A stretch of 60,400 nucleotides of DNA from CAZTZL01 sp964617625 (GTDB taxonomy: Bacteria; Zhuqueibacterota; QNDG01; DSAB01): positions 1-60,400 of the forward strand of contig CAZTZL010000010.1 of the NCBI GenBank assembly GCA_964617625.1, given 5' to 3'. Under the pieces are notes generated by a model. It was not told where the DNA came from, searched no databases, and worked only from the letters and a program-made list of their open reading frames with translations. How positions within the stretch are numbered: the first letter of the stretch is position 1; each line of letters begins with the position of its first letter. The position numbers and the translations under genes were made by a program. Positions 1-7,570 of this stretch are shown here, piece after piece.

Positions 1-431
1 GAATCGATGATTTTGGAAATGGCGTTTTCGATGTCCGGCAGTACTTTTATTTTATCAATAATTTTTTCAAGCCGGGGATATTTTTCAGAGCGCGTTTGAA
101 AAAAGTGGTTGATCTGTCTTGCTAACCATAAACAATGTTTTATTGAATTGAACTCTTGAGGGAGAAGAAAGGCCCCTATTATCCCTGTCTTTCTAAAAAG
201 GGATCTGATGTCTGCAAATGATTCGATAGGAAACGGATCGTCATATTGAAGCACATCACGCATTTCTGTTACACGGCTTAATTCTGTTCTCAGCAATTCG
301 GAATCAGTTATAAAGTTCAATTGACGAATTTGCTCTTGTCCCATAACGGACAAAGCAAACGTCGATACCCGGGCAAGTACGGTATCGAATTCCAGTATTG
401 TACCGGATGTTTTATTGTTCTGGCTTTTCAA
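1..431 (-). CDS. mutS2: Endonuclease MutS2, N-terminal part (cut by window edge)
   Basis: The minus-strand frame is open from about 431 to the window edge (about 143 residues) and matches the N-terminal region of the MutS2 family. It opens with a TILEFDTVL stretch like the family's TLEFDKIL opening, followed by helical sequence with SVMGQEQIRQL. The likely start is a TTG at 431, overlapping the last 20 bases of cvpA; there is no ATG upstream before a stop. MutS2 is known as a homodimeric ATPase/nuclease that acts on branched DNA or on collided ribosomes. The ATPase and Smr domains would lie outside the window, so the assignment rests on the N-terminus and on the common cvpA-mutS2 gene order. 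Confidence 0.8.
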   Translation of the reverse strand, partial: MKSQNNKTSGTILEFDTVLARVSTFALSVMGQEQIRQLNFITDSELLRTELSRVTEMRDVLQYDDPFPIESFADIRSLFRKTGIIGAFLLPQEFNSIKHCLWLARQINHFFQTRSEKYPRLEKIIDKIKVLPDIENAISKIID

Positions 432-1026
432 TTTCCTGTAAACCGGTTTGTATCGAGTCCAACTTTTTTAACAGGGCATGTTCCGCTGCCGTATCAGTTT
501 TTTCCTTGAGACTTTCTTTCAATTCCTCATAAAAATCTTTTGAATGCGGAATTACTTGTTTAATGATATTAAATACGACAGGTGCGACAGAACGAATCGG
601 TTTAAAAAGAAAAGATTCTTTCTGCAGTTTGTCAATTTCAGAAGAAAGGGGTATCAGCGAAACAAGCAGTATGATTAAGCTGGTGATGAGGGCACCTTTG
701 AAAAAACCAAAAATCAGTCCGCCCAGACTGTCGATCCACCCGATGAATGTCCATCGGGCAAAAAGTTTGAGAGCACTGGCAAGCCAGCGGAAAAGAAAGA
801 CAATTGCGATAAAAAGAATCAGGAAAGAAATCGTCGAGGCAATGACAGGTGGAATGTGAATGTTCTTGATTATGATGTCCGCTAAAAAATTCATTTCACG
901 GATAGAGATAATGTAGGCGACTATCATGCCAGCCAGAGTGAAAATTTCAATCACAATACCCCTGATGAATCCTTTCACTCCAAAGATTGCAATAACAAGA
1001 CAGATGCCAATATCGATTGCGTTCAT
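412..1026 (-). CDS. cvpA: CvpA family membrane protein
   Basis: A 204-residue protein with four hydrophobic helices in the first 120 residues (IGICLVIAIFGVKGFIRGI at the start, then segments near 30-45, 60-80 and 100-125) and a charged C-terminal tail. This is the CvpA/colicin V production layout: a small inner-membrane protein of poorly defined role, linked to envelope homeostasis. It starts at ATG 1026 and its stop overlaps the proposed TTG start of mutS2, so the two genes are probably cotranscribed and translationally coupled. The terminator at 1111-1144 separates it from yqeY upstream. Confidence 0.85.
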   Translation of the reverse strand: MNAIDIGICLVIAIFGVKGFIRGIVIEIFTLAGMIVAYIISIREMNFLADIIIKNIHIPPVIASTISFLILFIAIVFLFRWLASALKLFARWTFIGWIDSLGGLIFGFFKGALITSLIILLVSLIPLSSEIDKLQKESFLFKPIRSVAPVVFNIIKQVIPHSKDFYEELKESLKEKTDTAAEHALLKKLDSIQTGLQEIEKPEQ

Positions 1027-1110
1027 TTTGATGCCTTTATTGAATTATCCTTTTAAAATTTAGGTTTATATGATATAAAAGTCAAGAGGGGCAAATAGCA
1101 TTGTCCAATA

Positions 1111-1144
1111 AAAAAAGCCCTGTTATTTATTACAGGGCTTTTTT
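1111..1144 (-). terminator. Rho-independent terminator after yqeY
   Basis: A 13-bp perfect stem (arms 1111-1123 and 1132-1144, core AGCCCTGT/ACAGGGCT) with an 8-base loop. Read on the minus strand, the stem ends in a T run directly after the rpsU-yqeY transcript. A-runs flank one side and T-runs the other, so it could also act on plus-strand transcripts, but none is expected here. Confidence 0.85.
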
Positions 1145-1162
1145 GAATTATCCAATCAGCGA

Positions 1163-1606
1163 TCAACTCAACTTCTTTTTTACAAGTTCCTGGACCTGTT
1201 TCCCGTCTGCGCGTCCTTTAATTTTTGGCATGACGACGGCCATGACTTTTCCCATATCTTTACTACTTTCTGCGCTGACTTCTTTTATGGCCTGGTTGAC
1301 GATCTCTTCAAGTTCTTTTTCATCAAGTGCTTTCGGAAGATAGGAAGAAAGAATTTCAAGTTCCTGTGTTTCCCTGTCCACAAGATCCTGTCTTCCTCCA
1401 TCCTCGAACATTTTGATGGATTCTTTTCTTTTTTTAACCTCTTTGATCATGACCTCAATAACTTCTTCTTCAGTCAGCTCCTTGCCTTTGGAAATACCGG
1501 CATTTTGTAATTGTGACCGAAGAAGACGAATTGTCTCAAGTTGGACCTTGTCATTAGACTTCAGAGCTGTTTTCATATTCTGAGTCAGTCTTTCTTGAAT
1601 GGTCAT
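1163..1606 (-). CDS. yqeY: GatB/YqeY domain-containing protein
   Basis: A 147-residue protein of the usual YqeY length. It opens with TIQERLTQNMKTALKSNDK and has the family-typical segments ETIRLLRSQLQNAGI and DMGKVMAVVMPKIKGRADG. The domain resembles the tRNA-binding tail of GatB, the amidotransferase subunit, but free-standing YqeY has no settled function. It lies 40 bp downstream of rpsU on the same strand, the widespread rpsU-yqeY pairing, and is followed by a strong terminator, so the two form a bicistronic unit. Confidence 0.92.
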   Translation of the reverse strand: MTIQERLTQNMKTALKSNDKVQLETIRLLRSQLQNAGISKGKELTEEEVIEVMIKEVKKRKESIKMFEDGGRQDLVDRETQELEILSSYLPKALDEKELEEIVNQAIKEVSAESSKDMGKVMAVVMPKIKGRADGKQVQELVKKKLS

Positions 1607-1646
1607 GAAGAAATTCCTTTAATCCAAAGAACAGAATAAAATATTG

Positions 1647-1844
1647 TCAATCACCAAAAATAGCATGAAGTTTTCGTTGCTTTCGTTTTGCTGCATTCAT
1701 TTTTCGTTTCTTTTTTTCGCTGGGTTTTTCATAATGTTGATGCTTTTTTATATCTGACATCAATCCAGCTTTTTCGCATTGTTTTGTAAATCGTTTGAAT
1801 GCTCTCTCAAAAGGTTCATTGTCTCTTACTTTAACTGCTGGCAT
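1647..1844 (-). CDS. rpsU: 30S ribosomal protein S21
   Basis: A 65-residue basic protein with the S21 signature: PAVKVRDNEPFERAFKRF at the N-terminus, a central KAGLMSDIKKHQHYEKPS segment and a Lys/Arg-rich tail. It is a small-subunit protein bound near the mRNA exit/anti-Shine-Dalgarno region. A purine-rich stretch (GGGGAGG on the minus strand, about 1858-1864) precedes the ATG, and a near-consensus promoter lies 50-80 bp upstream. It is the first gene of the rpsU-yqeY unit. Confidence 0.95.
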   Translation of the reverse strand: MPAVKVRDNEPFERAFKRFTKQCEKAGLMSDIKKHQHYEKPSEKKKRKMNAAKRKQRKLHAIFGD

Positions 1845-2281
1845 GAATAAATCAAAACCTCCCCTCTGTTCAGTTATAATAATGAATTCTATGAATATAT
1901 TAAAAATTTTATCTTAAAGCAAGTTCTTTATAAATATTTATCTTATTGAAATTCGTTTTTTATTCCAATTTTCATGATATTTGTGATGTGGATAACTTGT
2001 GCACAGGAACAGTTATTATAAATACACACCATTTTTTCAACATAAATTAAAAAAGGTAGAAAAAATAGTCTATTTGAGTTCAGCCTCGCTAAAGTTTACA
2101 GGAATAAATCTTGTAAGTTATTGTTATTCATATGATTATAAATTCAGCCTATATTTTTAATTCGATTTTATTTTTTAATAATTCGATTCAACTCATTATT
2201 AAACATTCCCATATAAGATGTAAGTCTTTATAAAATAAAAGTAACAAATTTTTGTGGGAAAAATGTGGACAATTTATTCAA
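1845..2281. other. 437-bp AT-rich intergenic region with DnaA-box-like motifs; candidate origin
   Basis: No gene is visible. The region is very AT-rich. It holds one perfect DnaA-box consensus (TTATCCACA, minus strand, 1987-1995), an adjacent palindromic TTGTGCACA (1997-2005, two mismatches), a one-mismatch box TTGTCCACA on the minus strand at 2264-2272, and a weaker TTTCCCACA at 2253-2261. The rpsU promoter occupies its left end. Genes to the left all run minus and genes from 5.9 kb rightward run mainly plus, as expected beside an origin. The region could instead simply be a long promoter region. Confidence 0.35.
1894..1922 (-). promoter_or_regulatory. Putative sigma-70 promoter for rpsU-yqeY
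   Basis: On the minus strand TTGCTT (1922-1917) is followed by a 17-base spacer and TATATT (1899-1894). Spacing is ideal and the -10 differs from consensus by one base. It sits about 50 bp upstream of the rpsU start codon. Sequence prediction only. Confidence 0.6.
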
Positions 2282-4006
2282 TTATAGTTTTCCCCCAAGC
2301 ACAACAGTTGTTTTTTCAGCCAAAGTGGTACCTCGACAGTTGTCCAGCCCTTCTAAAAACACAATATATATTCCCATCCGTGCAACCCGGCCCTGATCAT
2401 CTTTACCGTCCCAAATGACGGATCTGGAAGAGCCTGACTGACTGGCACCGAGGAGAGTCCGGATTAATCTTCCCCGAATATCGAATATTTGAAGATTCAC
2501 GTATGCGATCTGCATCGGAAGATAATAGGAGATAATAGTGACATCCTCCAAACCATCGCCGTCTGGTGAAAAGGGAGAGGGGGAGATTTCAATCAACGTT
2601 TCCGGGGGAAGTATGGATGTAAAAATGCTGTTTTCCGTTCCGGGCGTACCGCCGGCAAAAGCGGCGCAGGAACTCCAATTGATGCTGTCGTTCGAGTCGA
2701 TTCCGGGATTAATCCGCTCCAGAGAGACGCCGTTGCCGCCTCCCCAATTGCATGAGAAAGCCACTTGATCCGAAACGTGATCCGAGGGATCGTAAAGGAC
2801 AATTGTTTCGGAATCGTTGTTGATCCCGGGAAAGGATTTGATAACAACGAGGCTTTCATCTGGTATTTCCGGAAAGATTTCAAGCAGGGATGAATCTTCT
2901 GCAAATACTGCATAGCTTCTGGGCAAGATCGGACAAGGCTGTTCTGTCACAAGAATTTTATTTTCCGTCACGCTGTCCGATATTCGCCATTTCTCAAGAT
3001 CGATCGTTTTTTCGCTTTTATTGAAAATTTCAATCCATTCGGGCTGGTCCGGACCGGGATCGTACATAATTTCATTGATGATCAGTTGTCCGGTGGCATA
3101 ACCAACAAACAGAGAAAAGAAAAGGACATTGTTATCTGGCCGTTCATCTTCCAGACAGTCTATCCACATCCCCATTGTGTGAAATCCGGGTTCCGCATTT
3201 TGCCAGATGAAATTGACTGCAATTGAATCCCCGGGTTCCAGCAAGGATATTTCATCAATGCGATTCAGTATTTCTTCCTCTTCAGGCAGTGAATCATTGT
3301 TAAACTCTTCAAACAGAATGATTGAAAATTCCTCAATACTTTCAGTGCCATTGTTATCAATAGTCCCGTGAATTTGAATGTTTTCACCTTCTAAAGGATT
3401 TACAGGGTTTGTCCATATTCTGGATAGACATAAATCGTACATAAGCCGGGCAACACTGTTTCTCGATCCCGGAGTACCGTTCTCCTCCCTGCTTTGCGTC
3501 CAGTTTTCGTTTGTATCCGGACCTGTTAGATCGATTTTTTCCTCCGAGTGCCCGGAAAGAGTTCCCAATGTGTACGCGTATTCAGCGATGAGTTGATGGG
3601 AAGAATCAGAGACGGTGACCGTTTCAACCCGACTGTTTGACAGACCACCGCTTCCGAAAGTCGATCCGTCAATAGTGAGAATCAGGGCTGTTTCGGGAAT
3701 GAGCATTTTATATTGGTTTGACTCTTCAAAATAATCCGGATCAAGGATTAACCCGTATTGTTGAGGTGCAATCCGAAGTCCTTGTCCGGCATCGATGATT
3801 CGGTCTTCATCCGTTCCATCTCCGATCCGCCATCCGGACAGATTGATTGAATCAGTCCGGCTAAGATTGAACAATTCGACGAATTCGTCGGTGTATTCGG
3901 ATCCGGCCGGATCGTACATGATTTCCGATAATACAATTTGTGAAAATGCATCGATGGACTGAAAAATACAAACGGATGAAAAAAAGAACAGAATCCATTT
4001 CTTCAT
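2282..4006 (-). CDS. Secreted protein with two lamin-tail domains and a FlgD-like C-terminal domain
   Basis: A 574-residue protein with a signal peptide (about residues 1-23, ending DAFSQ). Lamin-tail-like domains appear at about 24-150 (IVLSEIMYDPAGSEYTDEFV) and 305-430 (IINEIMYDPGPDQPEWIEIF). A CARDB-like Ig region lies between them. The C-terminal 90 residues (PSPFSPDGDGLEDVT ... VIWDGKDDQGR) look like the FlgD-type Ig/gliding-motility sorting domain found on secreted proteins of FCB bacteria. The role is unknown; cell-surface or extracellular location is inferred. It is a single gene with no operon partner. The AT-rich region 1845-2281 lies downstream of its stop codon. Confidence 0.8.
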   Translation of the reverse strand: MKKWILFFFSSVCIFQSIDAFSQIVLSEIMYDPAGSEYTDEFVELFNLSRTDSINLSGWRIGDGTDEDRIIDAGQGLRIAPQQYGLILDPDYFEESNQYKMLIPETALILTIDGSTFGSGGLSNSRVETVTVSDSSHQLIAEYAYTLGTLSGHSEEKIDLTGPDTNENWTQSREENGTPGSRNSVARLMYDLCLSRIWTNPVNPLEGENIQIHGTIDNNGTESIEEFSIILFEEFNNDSLPEEEEILNRIDEISLLEPGDSIAVNFIWQNAEPGFHTMGMWIDCLEDERPDNNVLFFSLFVGYATGQLIINEIMYDPGPDQPEWIEIFNKSEKTIDLEKWRISDSVTENKILVTEQPCPILPRSYAVFAEDSSLLEIFPEIPDESLVVIKSFPGINNDSETIVLYDPSDHVSDQVAFSCNWGGGNGVSLERINPGIDSNDSINWSSCAAFAGGTPGTENSIFTSILPPETLIEISPSPFSPDGDGLEDVTIISYYLPMQIAYVNLQIFDIRGRLIRTLLGASQSGSSRSVIWDGKDDQGRVARMGIYIVFLEGLDNCRGTTLAEKTTVVLGGKL

Positions 4007-4120
4007 GAAGGTATCCTTATGAACAATGTTTGAAAGATATTTAAACTACGGGAAGCAGTGCCAGAGATGCTTGATGAATAACTATCTATAAAATAAATAC
4101 AAATTTTTTTTCATGCAAAT

Positions 4121-4154
4121 AAAAAATGGCTTCTGATCAAAAACAGAAGCCATT
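4121..4154 (-). terminator. Rho-independent terminator after the acyl ligase gene
   Basis: An 11-bp perfect stem (AATGGCTTCTG at 4125-4135 with CAGAAGCCATT at 4144-4154) and 8-base loop. On the minus strand it is followed by a T run (complement of the A run at 4121-4126). It lies 27 bp beyond the stop codon at 4181. Confidence 0.85.
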
Positions 4155-4180
4155 AAGGTAATTGCTTGTCCCGATCACTT

Positions 4181-5698
4181 TTATTTATTCAATGTCTTCC
4201 TCACCATATCGGTAATTGTCCTGAAATCCAATTTCCCGCTTCCCATTTTAGGAAGTTCATCAAATACGATAAACCGGCTGGGAATGTTGATTTGTGGTAA
4301 CTCTTTCCCCATTTTTTTACGCATCTCATTTTCATCGACTTTTTGTGTTACTGCTGCGACCAATCTGGCCCCTTTTTGTGGATCGGGAATTTCGACCACG
4401 CAACAACTCACGCCGTCAGGAAGCAGTCCTTCCAAAACGCTTTCGGTTTTTACCAACGAAACCATCTCACCGCCTATTTTTACAAAACGTTTCAGACGAC
4501 CCCGATGCCAGATGAAACCGTCTTCGTCAATAATTCCCATGTCACCTGTATCATACCAGCCGTCCTTGATTCGAAAGGAAGTCTCTTCGATGTCATCAAA
4601 ATATCCTTTCATTACATTGTCCCCTTTGACGAGGATCTTTCCCTCTTTGTTCCGAGGCAGGTTTTTTCCTGTATCGATGTCTGTAATTTTAACCTGTACC
4701 GAGGGCAATGTTTTTCCAATACTTCCCGGTTTGTTCTCCCAAGGTGTGTTGGCAGATACAACAGGAGCAGTCTCGGTCGCACCATATCCTTCCAAAAGGA
4801 CTATGTTGTGTTTCTTTTTAAAACCGTCTCTTAACCAATCCGGACATTTATCCGCTCCTGCAATGGCGATTCGTAATGTTTTAAAGTCACCCGGTTGAGA
4901 TTCCTTTAAATAACCGCCCAAGAAAATAGGTGTGGCGGCTACCATTGTGATCTTTTCCTCCTTAATAATTTTGGGAATGGTTTTATAATCCAGTGGATTG
5001 GCATAGGTAACAGCGGTCATGCCGTTGGCGATGGGGAGCCAGAAATCTACAGTCTGGCCAAAAGAGTGAAACATCGGCAGTTCAGAAAGTATAATATCGT
5101 TTTCTGTCAATCTGAACATTTTCATTGCGTCTACCACATTACTGGCAATGTTACGATGTGTCAGCTGAACCGCTTTGGGATCTTTTTCACTGCCGCTTGT
5201 GAAAAGGATCACAACGGTATCGTCTGGATGTGCCTGGGGATAACTTTTTATAATCGCTTCGGCCGACATTTTTGATTTTAGGGCCGCACTTAATTTATTT
5301 CCTACAGATATGCCTTCCATGATGTCTTCAAGACAAATCATGCCTTCAATCATGGGGCATCCGATCTTCTCAAGAAGGGCTTTGGATGTAAGAATGGTCT
5401 TGAATCCGATTTTATCCTGTGCGTAGATGCAGTTTTGATCGGCGCCCGTCGAGTAGTTAATCATGACAGGTATCTTGCCGGCCATTAAAGTTCCGAGTGT
5501 GGCAAGCATGCATCCGGCGGAGGTGGGAATCATCAAACCAATGTGGTTTTCTTCATATTTTTTAATTTTTTTTGTCAAAATCAAAGATGCGATCAATGCC
5601 TTGGAATAATCGACGCGAGAATTACGGGTGCGGTCCACAATGGCGATTTTTTTATTATATTTTTTTGCAATTTTTACGAACTGATGATGCAATATCAT
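4181..5698 (-). CDS. AMP-binding acyl-CoA/acyl-ACP synthetase, resembling the Aas synthetase domain
   Basis: A 505-residue adenylate-forming enzyme. Visible motifs are the P-loop-like TSGSEKDPK (about 167-175), GYGATE (304-309), YDTGD (382-386) and the C-terminal catalytic lysine in KMGSGKLDF (about 489). The TSGSEKDPKAVQLTHRN and LPKMGSGKLDF stretches are closest to the synthetase half of Aas (acyl-ACP synthetase/lysophospholipid acyltransferase). The acyltransferase half is absent. It likely activates fatty acids with ATP for phospholipid acylation, but the substrate cannot be read from sequence. It starts at ATG 5698 with GGAGG 8 bases upstream and runs divergently from the DHH gene. Confidence 0.8.
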   Translation of the reverse strand: MILHHQFVKIAKKYNKKIAIVDRTRNSRVDYSKALIASLILTKKIKKYEENHIGLMIPTSAGCMLATLGTLMAGKIPVMINYSTGADQNCIYAQDKIGFKTILTSKALLEKIGCPMIEGMICLEDIMEGISVGNKLSAALKSKMSAEAIIKSYPQAHPDDTVVILFTSGSEKDPKAVQLTHRNIASNVVDAMKMFRLTENDIILSELPMFHSFGQTVDFWLPIANGMTAVTYANPLDYKTIPKIIKEEKITMVAATPIFLGGYLKESQPGDFKTLRIAIAGADKCPDWLRDGFKKKHNIVLLEGYGATETAPVVSANTPWENKPGSIGKTLPSVQVKITDIDTGKNLPRNKEGKILVKGDNVMKGYFDDIEETSFRIKDGWYDTGDMGIIDEDGFIWHRGRLKRFVKIGGEMVSLVKTESVLEGLLPDGVSCCVVEIPDPQKGARLVAAVTQKVDENEMRKKMGKELPQINIPSRFIVFDELPKMGSGKLDFRTITDMVRKTLNK

Positions 5699-5764
5699 AT
5701 CAATGCCTCCTGGTATTTTGAGCGATTATATGGATTGTTAAATAATGAGGTATACTGTTAATGT

Positions 5765-5792
5765 ATTTTAAGAAAAATCATGAATATGTCAA
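5765..5792 (-). promoter_or_regulatory. Putative sigma-70 promoter for the acyl ligase gene
   Basis: On the minus strand TTGACA (5792-5787), a 16-base spacer, then TAAAAT (5770-5765). It lies about 70 bp upstream of the start codon at 5698 and back-to-back with the promoter at 5806-5834. Confidence 0.55.
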
Positions 5793-5805
5793 GTAAAATT
5801 TTTCC

Positions 5806-5834
5806 TTGCATTGTGTTTGGTTTTAAAGTATAAT
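5806..5834 (+). promoter_or_regulatory. Putative sigma-70 promoter for the DHH gene
   Basis: TTGCAT (5806-5811), a 17-base spacer and a perfect TATAAT (5829-5834), about 46 bp upstream of the proposed GTG start at 5880. With the minus-strand promoter at 5765-5792 it makes a compact divergent promoter region. Confidence 0.65.
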
Positions 5835-5879
5835 TTATAACAGGTACAATAATCTCGGATTCTGTTTCAGGATTTTTCG

Positions 5880-6908
5880 GTGTTGATAAAAAATGATAAT
5901 GAAATTTGCCAGGCTCTGGATCGGACTTTAGCGGGGAAGAAGAAGTTACTCATTGTTCTGCACGATAATCCCGATCCGGATGCGATTGCCAGCGCATGGG
6001 CTCTGCAGTTTTTAGTAAAAAACTGTTATCAAATCGAAAGCCGGTTAGTCTATGAAGGTTTTATCGGAAGGGCTGAGAACCGTGCGATGGTACGGGAATT
6101 GAAAATTCATCTGCATCGAATGGGTCGGATTCATTTCTCTGATTTTGATTGCATCGCGATTGTGGATACACAGCCTTTTTCAGGGAACCATTCCCTTCCC
6201 GAAAAAATAAAATGTCACATTGTATTTGATCACCATCCCAGAAGAAAAGGATTGAAATCGGATTTTGTGTTAATCGACCCGGAAGTTGGCGCAACATCCA
6301 CTCTCATTTATCAGTGTCTGGAACACTTTGATCTGACACTTCCGGCAGATCTGGCAACTGCCATTGCCTATGGCATCCGTTCAGAAACACAGGATCTGGG
6401 CAGGGAAACCAGCAAACACGACATTGCTGCGTATTTGGCTGTCTATCCTAAATCGAATCTCCGTAAATTAGCAAGAATCACGCATCCGAAGCTGCCGCGG
6501 TCCTACTTTCTGTACATTTATGAAGCGATCAAACGGGCGATGGTTTTTCGTCATCTCATGTGCATTCATCTGGAAGATATTCCCTATCCCGATATTGTGG
6601 GGGAAATTGCGGATATGATGCTGACACAAAAGGGAATCGGGTGGTGTCTCTGTTCCGGGAGGTATCATAAAAATCTTATACTTTCTTTACGTTCTTCAAA
6701 CCGTAAAGCCCATGCAGGTGTGATAATTAAAAAGCTTGTTAAAAATTCAAAAAATGCAGGCGGCCATGATCTGTTTGCCGGAGGTAAAATGAGATTGACT
6801 TCATCGTCGAAAGATGAACTCGATCAGGTTCAAAACAGGCTATCACAGGATTTTGCACGCATGTTTGGATACAGCGAAGCTAATTGGAAAAAGATGATTG
6901 AAGTATAA
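5880..6908 (+). CDS. DHH-family phosphoesterase (NrnA-like)
   Basis: A 342-residue protein with DHH domain motifs DNPDPDA (29-35), DTQP (96-99) and DHHPR (117-121), which bind the metals. The DHHA1-type substrate motif GGHDLFAGG is at about 294-302. NrnA-type enzymes degrade nano-RNA and may dephosphorylate pAp in the cytoplasm; a c-di-NMP phosphodiesterase role is the main alternative. The GTG start at 5880 is the first start in frame and lies just downstream of a strong promoter; the next codon, TTG, could also serve. marC follows after 53 bp. Confidence 0.85.
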   Translation: MLIKNDNEICQALDRTLAGKKKLLIVLHDNPDPDAIASAWALQFLVKNCYQIESRLVYEGFIGRAENRAMVRELKIHLHRMGRIHFSDFDCIAIVDTQPFSGNHSLPEKIKCHIVFDHHPRRKGLKSDFVLIDPEVGATSTLIYQCLEHFDLTLPADLATAIAYGIRSETQDLGRETSKHDIAAYLAVYPKSNLRKLARITHPKLPRSYFLYIYEAIKRAMVFRHLMCIHLEDIPYPDIVGEIADMMLTQKGIGWCLCSGRYHKNLILSLRSSNRKAHAGVIIKKLVKNSKNAGGHDLFAGGKMRLTSSSKDELDQVQNRLSQDFARMFGYSEANWKKMIEV

Positions 6909-6961
6909 TTTCATGCTCATTATAAACAATCGATCACTAATTTTACATTGAAGGGATCGTC

Positions 6962-7570
6962 ATGGATGTGGCCTCTATTATAAAAAGTTCACTCTATTTC
7001 CTGGCTTTAATCAATCCGATCAGCAAAGTGTTTTTACTTTCAACCATGGATCCACCCTATTCGCAAAAACAGTTATTCGCAATTGGTCTTCGATCGACAT
7101 TGGTAGCTCTTGGGATTCTCGTGGCCCTTTCGATTGCAGGTAATTTTATTTTAAGTTCCATTTTTCACATTCAAATCTATTCATTGAAAATTGCCGGGGG
7201 ATTTATTTTATTTATTGTTGGATTGACAGCTGTAAGGAAAGGTAAATTTTTTGAAGAAACGGATATGCAGCGTGTTCTTGATATTTCAGTGGTGCCGCTG
7301 GCAGCTCCTCTGATTGCCGGTCCCGGCACGATCACGGCCGCCATATCTTTTGCTTCCCTGAATGGGTATTCCGAAACGATACTCTGCATCTGTCTGGCTC
7401 TTTTTGTCAATTTTTTAGTTATGATTGCTGCAAAACAAATCGGAGATATTTTGGAAAAAATCAATATCACGGGTCCTCTCGTTCGAATCACGGGACTGAT
7501 TGTGACTGCCGTGGCTGTTCAAATGATACTGACCGGTATTCAGGAATGGATTCACGAAATTGGATCATAA
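6962..7570 (+). CDS. MarC/YchE family integral membrane protein
   Basis: A 202-residue, six-helix membrane protein. The family signature is visible as INPISKVFLLSTM near the N-terminus and VPLAAPLIAGPGTITAAI in the middle, each part of a repeated half. MarC-family function is unresolved; they are inner-membrane proteins once thought linked to drug resistance. The GGGATCG purine stretch precedes ATG 6962. The last 11 bases overlap the proposed TTG start of tamB, so the genes are likely coupled. Confidence 0.88.
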   Translation: MDVASIIKSSLYFLALINPISKVFLLSTMDPPYSQKQLFAIGLRSTLVALGILVALSIAGNFILSSIFHIQIYSLKIAGGFILFIVGLTAVRKGKFFEETDMQRVLDISVVPLAAPLIAGPGTITAAISFASLNGYSETILCICLALFVNFLVMIAAKQIGDILEKINITGPLVRITGLIVTAVAVQMILTGIQEWIHEIGS

